Below are positions 48,100 to 56,602 of a stretch of 64,000 bases of DNA, in pieces; position 1 is the stretch's first letter, and each line of letters begins with the position of its first letter. The translations under genes and the position numbers were made by a program. Under the pieces are notes generated by a model. The model was not told the DNA's origin and did not search any database. It was given only the letters and a program-made list of their open reading frames with translations. The DNA is from Flavimobilis rhizosphaerae (lineage in GTDB: Bacteria > Actinomycetota > Actinomycetes > Actinomycetales > Cellulomonadaceae), in contig NZ_JACZDF010000008.1 in assembly GCF_014852685.1 (NCBI RefSeq), positions 1 to 64,000 on the forward strand. Reading direction: 5' to 3'.

Positions 48100-49352
48100 C
48101 GGTCGGTCCCCTCGGTCGCGGCGGGCACGTGGCCCGAGTAGTCGGCGTGGTGCGGGTTCTCCCAGACGACGGTGCCGCCCATGCCGAGCCCGACGCACAT
48201 CGTCGTGAGGCCGTACCGGACCTCGGGGTGCGCTTCGAAGTGGCGGGCGAGCTGCGTCATGAGCCGCACTCCTGAGGAGGCGAGCGGGTGGCCGACGGCG
48301 ATCGCACCGCCGTCGGGGTTGACGCGCGGGTCGTCGTCGGCGAGCCCGAAGTGATCGGTGAATGCGAGGACCTGGATCGCGAAGGCCTCGTTGATCTCGA
48401 AGAGGCCGATGTCGTCGATCGTCAGGCCTGCGGTGCGCAGGGCACGTTCGGTCGCGGGGATGGGCCCGAGGCCCATGACCTCGGGGTCGACGCCTGCGTA
48501 CGCGAAGGAGACGAGGCGCATGCGGACGGGCAGACCGAGCTCGGCGGCGGTGTCACCGGCCGCGAGCAGGCACATCGTCGAGCCGTCGGTGAGGGGCGAG
48601 GCGTTGCCCGCGGTGACGCGGCCACCGGGCCGGAACGGGGTCTTGAGGTCGCGCATGCCTTCGATGGTCGTGCCGGGCCGGGGGAGCTCGTCGGCGGTCG
48701 CGAGGCCCCAGCCGAGCTCGGCGGACCTGATGGCGACGGGCACGAGGTCGGGTTCGACGCGGCCTGCGGCGAGAGCTGCGGCGTAGCGCCGCTGGGACTC
48801 CGCCCCGTAGGCGTCGGTGCGCTCCTTGGTGAGGTGGGGGTAGCGGTCGTGGAGCGTCTCGGCGGTCGCGCCCATGACGAGCGCGTCGCCGTCGACGAGG
48901 CGGTCTGCGACGAAGCGGGGGTTGGGGTCGGCGTCGAAACCCATGGGGTGGTGGCCCATGTGCTCGACGCCGCCCGCGACGGTGACGTCCTGCATGCCGG
49001 TGGCGATCGCGGACGCGGTCGTCGTCACGGCGGTCATGGCGCCTGCGCACATGCGGTCGATCGCGAAGCCGGGGACGGTGCGGGGGAGCCCGGCGAGGAC
49101 GGCGACCGAGCGGCCGAGCGTGAGGCCCTGGTCGCCGCGCTGGGTCGTCGCGGCGATCGCGACCTCGTCGATGCGATCGTGGGGGAGGGCGGGGATACGG
49201 TCGAGAAGGCCGCGGAGGACGGCGACCGCGAGGTCGTCGGCGCGGGTCTCGGCGTAGAGGCCGTCGGGGCGCGCCTTGCCGAACGGGGAGCGCACCCCCT
49301 CGACGAAGACGACGTCGCGCAGGGCGCGACGTGCTGGCTGGGCCACGGGCAT
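48096..49352 (-). CDS. Acetyl-CoA C-acyltransferase (thiolase, FadA-like)
   Basis: This 418-residue thiolase has the nucleophilic C102 in DRMCAGAMTAV, the His of GHPLASSGVRLM near 365, and the acid/base Cys in TMCVGLGMGG near 393. It cleaves 3-ketoacyl-CoA to acetyl-CoA and a shortened acyl-CoA, the last step of the beta-oxidation cycle begun by the downstream multifunctional protein. First gene of the operon. A GATAC...GTATC inverted repeat lies ~55 bp upstream. Confidence 0.94.
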   Translation of the reverse strand: MPVAQPARRALRDVVFVEGVRSPFGKARPDGLYAETRADDLAVAVLRGLLDRIPALPHDRIDEVAIAATTQRGDQGLTLGRSVAVLAGLPRTVPGFAIDRMCAGAMTAVTTTASAIATGMQDVTVAGGVEHMGHHPMGFDADPNPRFVADRLVDGDALVMGATAETLHDRYPHLTKERTDAYGAESQRRYAAALAAGRVEPDLVPVAIRSAELGWGLATADELPRPGTTIEGMRDLKTPFRPGGRVTAGNASPLTDGSTMCLLAAGDTAAELGLPVRMRLVSFAYAGVDPEVMGLGPIPATERALRTAGLTIDDIGLFEINEAFAIQVLAFTDHFGLADDDPRVNPDGGAIAVGHPLASSGVRLMTQLARHFEAHPEVRYGLTTMCVGLGMGGTVVWENPHHADYSGHVPAATEGTDR

Positions 49353-49407
49353 GGCTTCTCCTGATCTGGACGACGGTGTCCGGAGCGGTTCGCTCGTTCA
49401 GGTACAC

Positions 49408-49422
49408 GATACCGCGAGTATC
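49408..49422 (-). promoter_or_regulatory. Inverted repeat in the fad operon promoter
   Basis: GATAC-CGCGA-GTATC is an inverted repeat with 5-bp arms, within an otherwise AT-richer stretch just upstream of the thiolase gene. It is a candidate operator for a TetR-type fatty-acid regulator; no regulator gene is adjacent. Confidence 0.4.
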
Positions 49423-49470
49423 AGTAAAAAGCGCAAGAGGTAGGACCGAGGTCCCTCGACAGAATTCCCG

Positions 49471-50475
49471 TCAGGCTCGACGCAGTCGGCGCACGACCCG
49501 CTTCGCGGTCGGCAGCAGGCGGTCCCAGACGTCGAACAACGGCCCGAACGGCACCTCGACCGTGCCGAGAAGCTCGTCCGTGTGCTGGGCGAACGACTTC
49601 TTGAACTCGCTGATGCCGTCGTTGAGCAGCCCGTTCATGTCGTACCGTCGCGCACCCGCCTCCGCCGCGAGCCGCACCGCGTGCCACTTCACCGGCGCGT
49701 TCGCACGCAACTTCCGGCCCGTGTCGTCGACGCCCCCGTAGAGCTCGAACGCTGTCGACCCCGAGAGGACGTCCCACACGAACGAGCACGGGCGCCCGTC
49801 CTCGAACGCCGCGACGAGAAGCGAGGCCTCACCCAGCTCGCGGTGGATCGCGAGGTAGTAGTCGTCGTCATGGAGCGCGAACCCCGCATGCTCCGCTGAG
49901 ACCTTGTAGAGCTCGATGACCGCGCGCACCTCGGCCTCGTCCGTCACCCGCCGCACCTCGAGGCCCGTCCGGGCCGCCTTGCGGATGTCGTACCGCGTCG
50001 AGCGGCCCGCAGCCGCGAGGAGCTCGTCCTCCGGTTTCGTGAGGTCGAGGATGAGCGTGCTCGGGTAGAGGATCGTGTGCTCGGCCGGTCGCGACCCCGG
50101 CAGGTCAAGCTCGGTGCCTGCGTCCCAGTCCGGCTCGAGCGCGACGCCGATGCCACGGACCTCTCGGCGGCAGTGCTCGACGACCGCCCGGGCGACGGCG
50201 GACCGCTCGGAGGCAGTCCCGACGCCGTCGGACCCGACGAACGGGCCCCGTGGCACGTGGGCGAAGGCGCGGAACGGGGCCGGCAGCCGACGGACGAGCA
50301 CCTGGGCGCCACCGACAGTCCGTCCCTCGCCATCGACCGCGCGCAGCCTCAGCGCGCGCCACGCTCCCGTCGCCTTCACCTCGCCCCAGCCCCACAGCTG
50401 GAGCGGGTGACCACCACCCGCATCCACCAGTCGGTTCCACTCGGCAGGGTCGGTGACAGTCTCGATGTGCAGCAC
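49471..50475 (-). CDS. FemX/FemAB-family peptidoglycan bridge aminoacyltransferase
   Basis: This 334-residue protein has the double-GNAT fold of Fem transferases: HPLQLWGWGEVKATGAWRALRL near residue 23, AHVPRGPFVG near 72, RSTRYDIRKAARTGLEVRR near 158, and C-terminal YDMNGLLNDGISEFKKSFAQHTDEL. Fem proteins use aminoacyl-tRNA to add an amino acid to the lysine or ornithine side chain of lipid II. With the D-Asp-ligase-like protein and Asp racemase a few kb away, it may add the first (L-) residue of a mixed bridge; that link is inferred. Leaderless GTG start, TAGGGT 6 nt upstream. Confidence 0.88.
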   Translation of the reverse strand: MLHIETVTDPAEWNRLVDAGGGHPLQLWGWGEVKATGAWRALRLRAVDGEGRTVGGAQVLVRRLPAPFRAFAHVPRGPFVGSDGVGTASERSAVARAVVEHCRREVRGIGVALEPDWDAGTELDLPGSRPAEHTILYPSTLILDLTKPEDELLAAAGRSTRYDIRKAARTGLEVRRVTDEAEVRAVIELYKVSAEHAGFALHDDDYYLAIHRELGEASLLVAAFEDGRPCSFVWDVLSGSTAFELYGGVDDTGRKLRANAPVKWHAVRLAAEAGARRYDMNGLLNDGISEFKKSFAQHTDELLGTVEVPFGPLFDVWDRLLPTAKRVVRRLRRA

Positions 50476-50481
50476 CCGACA

Positions 50482-50487
50482 ACCCTA
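50482..50487 (-). promoter_or_regulatory. Candidate -10 box of the leaderless femX-like gene
   Basis: TAGGGT (minus strand), 6 nt before GTG 50475, in the 9-bp gap after rnd; it gives femX its own promoter inside the end of the rnd unit. Confidence 0.5.
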
Positions 50488-51726
50488 TCCGGCGGCGCCG
50501 ATCGCGGCCGCGAGCGGCCCCGCGAGCAGGTCCGTCTGCCAGACGCGCGCGCCCCGCGCAGCGAGCGCCGCAGCGACGCTCTCCTCCGTCACCTGCGCGG
50601 GCGGGGACCAGCACAGCCGGCGCAGCGCGTCGGGCTGCAGGAGATTCTCGACGGGGACGGTGAGGAGCTCGGAGCGCTCCGTGACGACCGCCTTCGCCGC
50701 CTCGAGCCGGGCCGCGGCCGCAGGCTCGCGATCGGCCCACGCACGCGGCGGTGGCGGGGCGTCCGTCCGCGGCCCGCGCAGAGGCGGGAGGTCGGCCTCG
50801 GGCAGCGCGAGGGCCACGTCGATCGCCGTCTGCCACATCGGGGCCCGGCGCGAGGTGCCACGTCCCGAGAACGTCGGCAGCGCCGTGAGCGCGCCGACGT
50901 TGCGCGGCAGGGCCTGCGCCGCCGCGATGATCGCCCGGTCGGGAAGGACCCGGCCCGGTGAGATGTCGCGTCGCCGGGCGTTGTCCTCGCGCGCCTGCCA
51001 CAGCGACCGGACGACGGCGAGCTGCCGCCGCGACCGCAGCGCGTGAACTCCCGAGACGCGCCGCCACGGGTCGACCCGCGGCGCGGGCGGCGGCGCGAGG
51101 CGCACGGCCTCGAACTCCTGGCGCGCCCACTCAGCCTTGCCTGCCGCCTCGAGCCGCTCGGCGAGCGCGTCGCGCAGGTCGACGAGCACCTCGACGTCGA
51201 GCGCCGCGTACGTGAGCCACGACGCCGGCAACGGACGCGTCGACCAGTCGACCGCAGAGTGCTCCTTCGCGAGACCGAGGCCGAGCACTTCGGCGACGAC
51301 CGCGCCGAGCCCGACACGCTCGAGCCCCAGCAGGCGTGCCGCGAGCTCCGTGTCGAAGATCGCGTCCGGTACGAGACCTTGCTCGCTCAGCGGGTGGAGG
51401 TCCTGCGAGGCCGCATGGAACACCCACTCGGTCCCGCGCAGCGCGTCGTTGACCGCAGCGAGGTCCGGAAGCGCGACCGGGTCGATGAGCATCGTGCCCG
51501 CACCTGCGCGGCGCAGCTGCACGAGATAGTTCTGCTGGCCGTAGCGGTAACCCGACGCGCGCTCCGCGTCGACGGCCACCGGCCCCGCGCCACCGGCGAG
51601 GGCGTCGACGGCCCGGTCGAGCCCGGACTGCGTCGTGAGGACGTCGGGCACCCCGTCGGCGGGGGTCGTCAGAGGGGCGACGTCGGGCTCCTCGTCCGCG
51701 GAAGCGGACGGTGCGGTCTGGCTCAT
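50485..51726 (-). CDS. rnd: Ribonuclease D-like exonuclease with HRDC domain
   Basis: This 413-residue protein has a DEDD 3'-5' exonuclease domain (about 25-215): VAVDAERASGYRYGQQNYLVQL carries the first Asp and Glu, FHAASQDLHPL the next Asp, and YAALDVEVLVDL the DEDDy Tyr/Asp. An HRDC domain follows (about 240-320: ALRSRRQLAVVRSLWQAREDNARRRDISPGRVLPD). It probably trims 3' ends of stable RNA. It is homologous to Rv2681. The stop lies 10 bp from the femX start. Confidence 0.9.
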   Translation of the reverse strand: MSQTAPSASADEEPDVAPLTTPADGVPDVLTTQSGLDRAVDALAGGAGPVAVDAERASGYRYGQQNYLVQLRRAGAGTMLIDPVALPDLAAVNDALRGTEWVFHAASQDLHPLSEQGLVPDAIFDTELAARLLGLERVGLGAVVAEVLGLGLAKEHSAVDWSTRPLPASWLTYAALDVEVLVDLRDALAERLEAAGKAEWARQEFEAVRLAPPPAPRVDPWRRVSGVHALRSRRQLAVVRSLWQAREDNARRRDISPGRVLPDRAIIAAAQALPRNVGALTALPTFSGRGTSRRAPMWQTAIDVALALPEADLPPLRGPRTDAPPPPRAWADREPAAAARLEAAKAVVTERSELLTVPVENLLQPDALRRLCWSPPAQVTEESVAAALAARGARVWQTDLLAGPLAAAIGAAG

Positions 51727-51733
51727 GGGGGCA

Positions 51734-51739
51734 AGGTTA
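51734..51739 (-). promoter_or_regulatory. Candidate -10 box of rnd
   Basis: TAACCT (minus strand), 7 nt before ATG 51726, with no Shine-Dalgarno sequence. Confidence 0.45.
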
Positions 51740-51795
51740 GACCTGCGCGGGCCGGCAACCCGCGAACGACGCGGCCCGGAGCGGGGCGGACGTCG

Positions 51796-52368
51796 TCAGC
51801 GACGGTCGTCGAGCGACGTCACACCGACCGGCGGCACGCCGGCGAAGAGACGCAGGACGCGCGCCCACGCGGTGAGGAACGCGCCGACGTCCGGATCGAC
51901 TGCGGACCATGACGCGCGCAGCTCGAGCTCGACCTCCTCGGGGCGGCCGGCGACCGCGCCGTGGCTCGTCGTGATGGTCCGGGTCACCGAGCCTCCCGGC
52001 TCGACCGGCGCGACCGGGCACGCCTCGAGCGCCTCGAGCATCCAGTCCCAGGCGACCTCGGGGAGCATGGGGTCGCCCGACATCTCCTCGTCGAGCTCGG
52101 CCCGGACAAGGACGATGACGCGGAACGCGCCGTCGTCGACCGGCGTGAGGGGCGGGTCGTAGAGAACGACGAACGTGCCGTCGGCGACCTCGTCGTCGGG
52201 CACACCCGCACGAGCGAGGGAGCCCGAGAGCGCGACCGCGAACGCCGCGGCGCGCGAGGGTGCGGGAACCTCCCGCACCTCGATCCCCGCGCCGAGGGCT
52301 GCGGCACGCAACGAGGCGAGCGCCTGCGCGAACGGCGCGGGCAGCTGCGTGAGCGCGGTGGCGACCAT
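51796..52368 (-). CDS. DUF3000 family protein
   Basis: This 190-residue conserved actinobacterial protein is homologous to Rv2680. Distinct blocks include LPAPFAQALASLRAA, ELDEEMSGDPMLPEVAWDWMLEALE, GGSVTRTITTSHG and ELRASWSA. Soluble, function unknown. It is always beside rnd in this phylum. Leaderless, with TAGAGT 6 nt before its ATG. Confidence 0.88.
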   Translation of the reverse strand: MVATALTQLPAPFAQALASLRAAALGAGIEVREVPAPSRAAAFAVALSGSLARAGVPDDEVADGTFVVLYDPPLTPVDDGAFRVIVLVRAELDEEMSGDPMLPEVAWDWMLEALEACPVAPVEPGGSVTRTITTSHGAVAGRPEEVELELRASWSAVDPDVGAFLTAWARVLRLFAGVPPVGVTSLDDRR

Positions 52369-52374
52369 GGCGTC

Positions 52375-52380
52375 ACTCTA
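52375..52380 (-). promoter_or_regulatory. Candidate -10 box of the DUF3000 gene
   Basis: TAGAGT (minus strand), 6 nt before ATG 52368. Confidence 0.5.
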
Positions 52381-52515
52381 GGCATCCGGCGCGCGGTCGC
52401 CCGAGTGCCACGCCGCGGACCCGGACCGTCACATGCTGGTCGTCCGGGCGGCTCAGCCGGACCGCGGGATACCCTCGCAGGCGGAACATGTTCATCCGGA
52501 GGGAGAGTTCACACG

Positions 52516-53949
52516 ATGACGGCACGCGCCCAGATCGGCGTCACGGGGCTTGCGGTGATGGGCCGCAACCTCGCCCGCAACTTCGCACGACACGGCTACA
52601 CGGTGGCGGTCCACAACCGCTCGTACGCCAAGACCGCCTCGCTCGTCGCGGACCACGGTGACGACGGCGACTTCGTCCCGTCCGAGTCGATGGCTGACTT
52701 CGTCGCCTCGCTCGCGCGGCCGCGCAAGGTCGTCATCATGGTGAAGGCTGGCGCCGCGACGGACGCCGTCATCGCCGAGCTCATCCCCCTCCTCGAGGAG
52801 GGTGACATCGTCATCGACGCCGGTAACGCCCACTTCCCGGACACGCGCCGCCGCGAGGCCGAGCTCAAGGCTCACGGCCTCCACTTCGTCGGCACCGGTG
52901 TCTCGGGCGGCGAGGAGGGCGCGCTCAACGGCCCCTCGATCATGCCCGGCGGCTCGCCTGAGTCCTACGAGTGGCTCGGCCCGATCCTCGAGGACATCTC
53001 GGCGAAGGTCGACGGCGTCCCGTGCTGCACGTATGTCGGCCCCGACGGGGCGGGCCACTTCGTCAAGATGGTCCACAACGGCATCGAGTACGCGGACATG
53101 CAGCTCATCGCCGAGGCCTACGACCTGCTCAAGCAGGGCCTGGGCGCCTCTGCGCAGGAGATCGGCGAGATCTTCGCCGAGTGGAACAAGGGCGACCTCG
53201 AGTCGTTCCTCATCGAGATCACGGCCGACGTCCTCGCGCACGTCGACGCCGAGACCGGCAACGCGTTCGTCGACGTCGTGCTCGACCGCGCGGAGCAGAA
53301 GGGGACGGGCCGCTGGACGGTTCAGAACGCCCTCGACCTCGGCGTGCCGATCACGGGTATCGCGGAGGCGACGTTCGCCCGCGCGCTCTCGGGCTCGGTC
53401 CCGCAGCGCGAGGCCGGACGCGTCCTGCCCGCCGAGTCAGGCGCGTGGGAGATCAGCGACCGCGCGGCGTTCATCGAGGACGTGCGCCTCGCGCTCTACG
53501 CCTCGAAGGTCGTCGCGTACTCGCAGGGCTTCGACCAGATCGCCGCGGCGTCCGCCGAGCTCGGCTGGAACATCGACCGCGGCGCGATGGCCCGGATCTG
53601 GCGTGGCGGCTGCATCATCCGCGCCCGCTTCCTCAACCGCATCACCGAGGCCTACGAGCGCAACCCGGAGCTCTCGCTCCTCCTCGCCGACCCGTACTTC
53701 ACGGAGCAGGTCGGCCAGGGCGTCGGCGCATGGCGTCGGATCGTCGCGCAGGCAGCACTCAACGGCGTGCCGACCCCCGCGTTCTCGTCGTCGCTCGCCT
53801 ACTACGACGGCGTCCGCGCCGAGCGTCTGCCCGCGAACCTCATCCAGGCTCAGCGCGACTTCTTCGGGGCGCACACGTACCAGCGCATCGACAAGGACGG
53901 CGTCTTCCACACCGAGTGGACGGGTGACCGGACCGAGTCCGACGCCTGA
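52516..53949 (+). CDS. gnd: 6-phosphogluconate dehydrogenase (decarboxylating)
   Basis: This 477-residue enzyme of the oxidative pentose phosphate pathway makes ribulose 5-phosphate, CO2 and NADPH. NADP site GVTGLAVMGRNLARN at residue 8; substrate motif GTGVSGGEEGALNGPSIMPGG near 128; catalytic Lys in HFVKMVHNGIEYADMQ near 183; C-terminal tail FHTEWTGDR. Length equals the long (E. coli-type) homodimeric form. ATG preceded by GGAGGGAGAG; TACCCT near 52477 could be its -10 box. Confidence 0.97.
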   Translation: MTARAQIGVTGLAVMGRNLARNFARHGYTVAVHNRSYAKTASLVADHGDDGDFVPSESMADFVASLARPRKVVIMVKAGAATDAVIAELIPLLEEGDIVIDAGNAHFPDTRRREAELKAHGLHFVGTGVSGGEEGALNGPSIMPGGSPESYEWLGPILEDISAKVDGVPCCTYVGPDGAGHFVKMVHNGIEYADMQLIAEAYDLLKQGLGASAQEIGEIFAEWNKGDLESFLIEITADVLAHVDAETGNAFVDVVLDRAEQKGTGRWTVQNALDLGVPITGIAEATFARALSGSVPQREAGRVLPAESGAWEISDRAAFIEDVRLALYASKVVAYSQGFDQIAAASAELGWNIDRGAMARIWRGGCIIRARFLNRITEAYERNPELSLLLADPYFTEQVGQGVGAWRRIVAQAALNGVPTPAFSSSLAYYDGVRAERLPANLIQAQRDFFGAHTYQRIDKDGVFHTEWTGDRTESDA

Positions 53950-53968
53950 CCGACCTCATTTCCCGCGC

Positions 53969-54011
53969 GGCGGGGCACCGAGCCGGTGACGACACCGGCC
54001 GGCGCCCCGCC
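53969..54011 (+). terminator. Terminator after gnd
   Basis: An outer stem GGCGGGGC/GCCCCGCC encloses an inner stem GCCGGTG/CACCGGC with a 4-nt loop, 20 nt past the stop. Confidence 0.7.
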
Positions 54012-54062
54012 GTCGCCGTACGACCACGTGACCGGGACCGCCCGCAAGCCCGAGGAGCCGAC

Positions 54063-55250
54063 ATGACCCCGCACGGAACGACCGACGTGACCCGCGAGCT
54101 GGCACGGCGCACGGGCACGCAGCCGGGGGACTGGTTCCTCGTGCACAAGGCGCGCTACGGCATGGAGGTCGTCCTGCGCGCGCTCGCCGAACACCGGGGA
54201 CCGGGCGAGGTCGTCACGCAGATCCTCACGTGCGCGACCGCGGTCGACCCGATCCTCGTCGCCGGTCACGCCGCGGTGCACGCGGACGTCGCACCCGCGT
54301 CGCTCGCGATCGACCCGGCCCGGCTCGTCGTCGGGGAGCGCACGCGCGCGATCGTCCTCCAGCACACGTTCGGCGTCATCGACGCCGCAACGGCGCGCGG
54401 GCTGCGGGACGCGGCCGACGACGCGGGCGCCCTGCTGCTCGAGGACTCGGCGCACTGCGTCGGAAGGCTCGCCCGCCGTCCCGATGGCCGCCCGTACACG
54501 GACGTGTCCGTCCACTCGTTCGGGGTCGAGAAGATGCTCCCGACGCGTTTCGGCGGCGCCGTGTGGGTCGCGCCCGACATGGCCGACGCCGCGCTGCGGG
54601 ACCTCGTGCGCGCACGCCTCGCCGAGCTGCCGGCCGTGAGCCGGCGGCTCGACCTCCTCGCGCGCGTCTACCGGACGCAGAACCGCGTGCTCAACCGCCT
54701 GCCGCGGCGCGTCTCCCGGCCGTTGCGCTCGGGCCTCGTCCGAGCCGGGCTGCTCGACCCCGCGATCGCTCCCGTCGAGATGCGCGGCGCGCTCCCGTAT
54801 CGCCCGTCGGCCCCGTCCGGATGGATGGTCGCGCAGGTCGCCGCAGCGCTCCCCGCGCTCGACGTCGACGAGGCCCAGCGTGCGGCGTGCGTCACCGCGT
54901 ACGTCGACGTGCTCGCGGACGTCGTCGAGATCCCCGCGACGATCGTCGACGCCGCCTCGCGCGCTGAGCTCCAGCCGCTCCTGCGGCTCCCGGTGCTCGC
55001 ACGTGACGAGGACGCGGCCGAGCGGCTGCTCGCGACGCTCACGTCAGCCCATGTCCACGCGGGCCGGTGGTACCGACCCGCGCTGTTCCCGGGCGTCGAC
55101 GACCCCGCCGTCTACGGCTACACGCCGGGCGACCCGCGCCTCGCGGTGAGCGAGGACGCGGTCGCGCGGCTCGTCAACCTCCCGACCAACGTCACGGTCG
55201 AGCGTGCCCGCGAGATCGCCGACGTCGTGAGGCGCGCCGTCAGCGGTTGA
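54063..55250 (+). CDS. DegT/DnrJ/EryC1-type PLP-dependent protein
   Basis: This 395-residue protein has the fold-type-I aminotransferase pattern of DegT-family enzymes: GMEVVLRALAEH near 33, LEDSAHCVG near 125 (PLP-ring Asp and neighbours) and the presumed PLP Lys in HSFGVEKMLPTRFGG near 158. ALPYRPSAPSGWMV near 243 is unlike classical sugar aminotransferases, and the active site is less conserved than in DnrJ, so the substrate is open. It converges and overlaps by 11 bp with a D-Asp-ligase-like ATP-grasp gene, and an Asp racemase follows, suggesting an amino-acid role in wall bridge synthesis (inference). GAGGAG ribosome site. Confidence 0.75.
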   Translation: MTPHGTTDVTRELARRTGTQPGDWFLVHKARYGMEVVLRALAEHRGPGEVVTQILTCATAVDPILVAGHAAVHADVAPASLAIDPARLVVGERTRAIVLQHTFGVIDAATARGLRDAADDAGALLLEDSAHCVGRLARRPDGRPYTDVSVHSFGVEKMLPTRFGGAVWVAPDMADAALRDLVRARLAELPAVSRRLDLLARVYRTQNRVLNRLPRRVSRPLRSGLVRAGLLDPAIAPVEMRGALPYRPSAPSGWMVAQVAAALPALDVDEAQRAACVTAYVDVLADVVEIPATIVDAASRAELQPLLRLPVLARDEDAAERLLATLTSAHVHAGRWYRPALFPGVDDPAVYGYTPGDPRLAVSEDAVARLVNLPTNVTVERAREIADVVRRAVSG

Positions 55251-56475
55251 GCCGCTCCCGGCCGTGGCGCACGAAGTCGAGCGTCCGCCGCAGGTCGATC
55301 CGGGCAAGCTCGAGCAGACGGCGCGGAGAGCGGTCCGCTCGGTAGCGGAGAGTGTGCGTGACACCATGGCGGCGGGCGGTCCTCAGGAGGGGCCGCAGCG
55401 ACCGCGGCGCGTAGCGGAGCGCCACGAGGTACGGGACGTTGAGCCAGAGCCGCTCGTCGCGCGTGACGACGTCGGGAAGGTCGACGCCGTGGACGAGGTC
55501 GTCGACGTAGCAGCGGGTGAGGTTGCCGCCCGCAGCCATCGTGTAGAAGCTCGCGGCACCCTGACGGAGGTTGACCTCGAGGATCGTCCGGGCGCCGGTA
55601 CGCGCATCGATCATGATGTCGAGGTTCGCGGGGCCCGTGTAGCCGACGCTGTCGAGGAGCGTGCGGACCATCGCCGTGACCTCGTCGTCGTGCGTCGTGA
55701 CGATCGCGTTGTAGTTGCCGACGAGTCCCGGGTCGGGCTCGCCGAGGACGATCTGCCCGAGCGAGCTGAAGCGCATGCGGCCGTGGCGGTCGGAGTACGT
55801 GTTGACGACCTGCATGACCGACTCGTCGCCCGCAAGGTACTCCTGGACGACGATGTCGTCGTCGTAGCCGCCGTCGACCATGCGGCGCACGACGTCCCGG
55901 AGGCCCGCTGCGTCGGCGACGAGGTACACCTTCTGCTTGCCCGGGAAGCGCAGGCGCGGGTAGATGTCGGTGTTCGCGGGCTTGACGATCACGGGGAAGG
56001 GGAAGGGAAGGTCGTCGCCGAGGTCCTCGGCGACGGGCCCCGGGGGAACGATCTCGGTCGCGGGGTGCGGGATGCCGAGCTCGGCGCACAGCTCCGCGAA
56101 GCGCGCCTTGTGCATGAGCCGGTCCGCGAGCTCCTTGCGGACGAGCGGGACGACGTAGTGCTCCTCGAGGACCTCGCGGTGGTCGAGGACGACGTTCGCG
56201 TAGAACTCGATGTTCGGCAGGAGCAGGAGCGTGCGACCGTCGGCGCGGAGCTCGGATGCGAGCTCGAGGAGCGTCGCGACGACGACCTCGGGGTCACCGA
56301 GCCGGGCGTCGGCACGGACGTCGACGATGCTCGAGGACGCGGTCTCGCGGAGCGCTGCACGTCCGAGCGCGATCGTCCGGACGCCGAAGGCCTCGTGGAG
56401 CGAACGGGCCATGTTGTACGTGTTGATGTTCGTCCCGAGGATCACGGGGACGAACTCGGCGTTGCCGTAGGTCAT
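55240..56475 (-). CDS. ATP-grasp ligase, D-aspartate ligase (Aslfm)-like
   Basis: This 411-residue protein opens FVPVILGTNINTYNMARSLHEAFG, the entry block of the D-aspartate ligase family first described in Enterococcus faecium (Aslfm), which adds D-Asp to the Lys side chain of UDP-MurNAc-pentapeptide. ATP-grasp signatures follow: FPVIVKPANTDIY near 158, DDDIVVQEYLAGDESVMQVV near 205, and the metal site DIMIDARTGARTILEVNLRQGAASF near 285. A basic C-terminal region (about 340-411) could associate with membranes or RNA. Other carboxylate-amine ligases remain possible, but the nearby Asp racemase fits D-Asp. Confidence 0.83.
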   Translation of the reverse strand: MTYGNAEFVPVILGTNINTYNMARSLHEAFGVRTIALGRAALRETASSSIVDVRADARLGDPEVVVATLLELASELRADGRTLLLLPNIEFYANVVLDHREVLEEHYVVPLVRKELADRLMHKARFAELCAELGIPHPATEIVPPGPVAEDLGDDLPFPFPVIVKPANTDIYPRLRFPGKQKVYLVADAAGLRDVVRRMVDGGYDDDIVVQEYLAGDESVMQVVNTYSDRHGRMRFSSLGQIVLGEPDPGLVGNYNAIVTTHDDEVTAMVRTLLDSVGYTGPANLDIMIDARTGARTILEVNLRQGAASFYTMAAGGNLTRCYVDDLVHGVDLPDVVTRDERLWLNVPYLVALRYAPRSLRPLLRTARRHGVTHTLRYRADRSPRRLLELARIDLRRTLDFVRHGRERLNR

Positions 56476-56590
56476 GCGACGAGGCTCCAGGTGAGGGGCG
56501 CGACCGGCGCCGTGGCGCCGCGAGCCCTGTCATCCTATGACGCGTGCCCGTGACGGGCGTGGCCGCCCCCAGCGTCGGGCGGGGGAGGTC

Positions 56591-56596
56591 TACCAT
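56591..56596 (+). promoter_or_regulatory. Candidate -10 box of the racemase gene
   Basis: TACCAT, 6 nt before GTG 56603, with no Shine-Dalgarno sequence. Confidence 0.5.
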
Positions 56597-56602
56597 GGCG
56601 GC

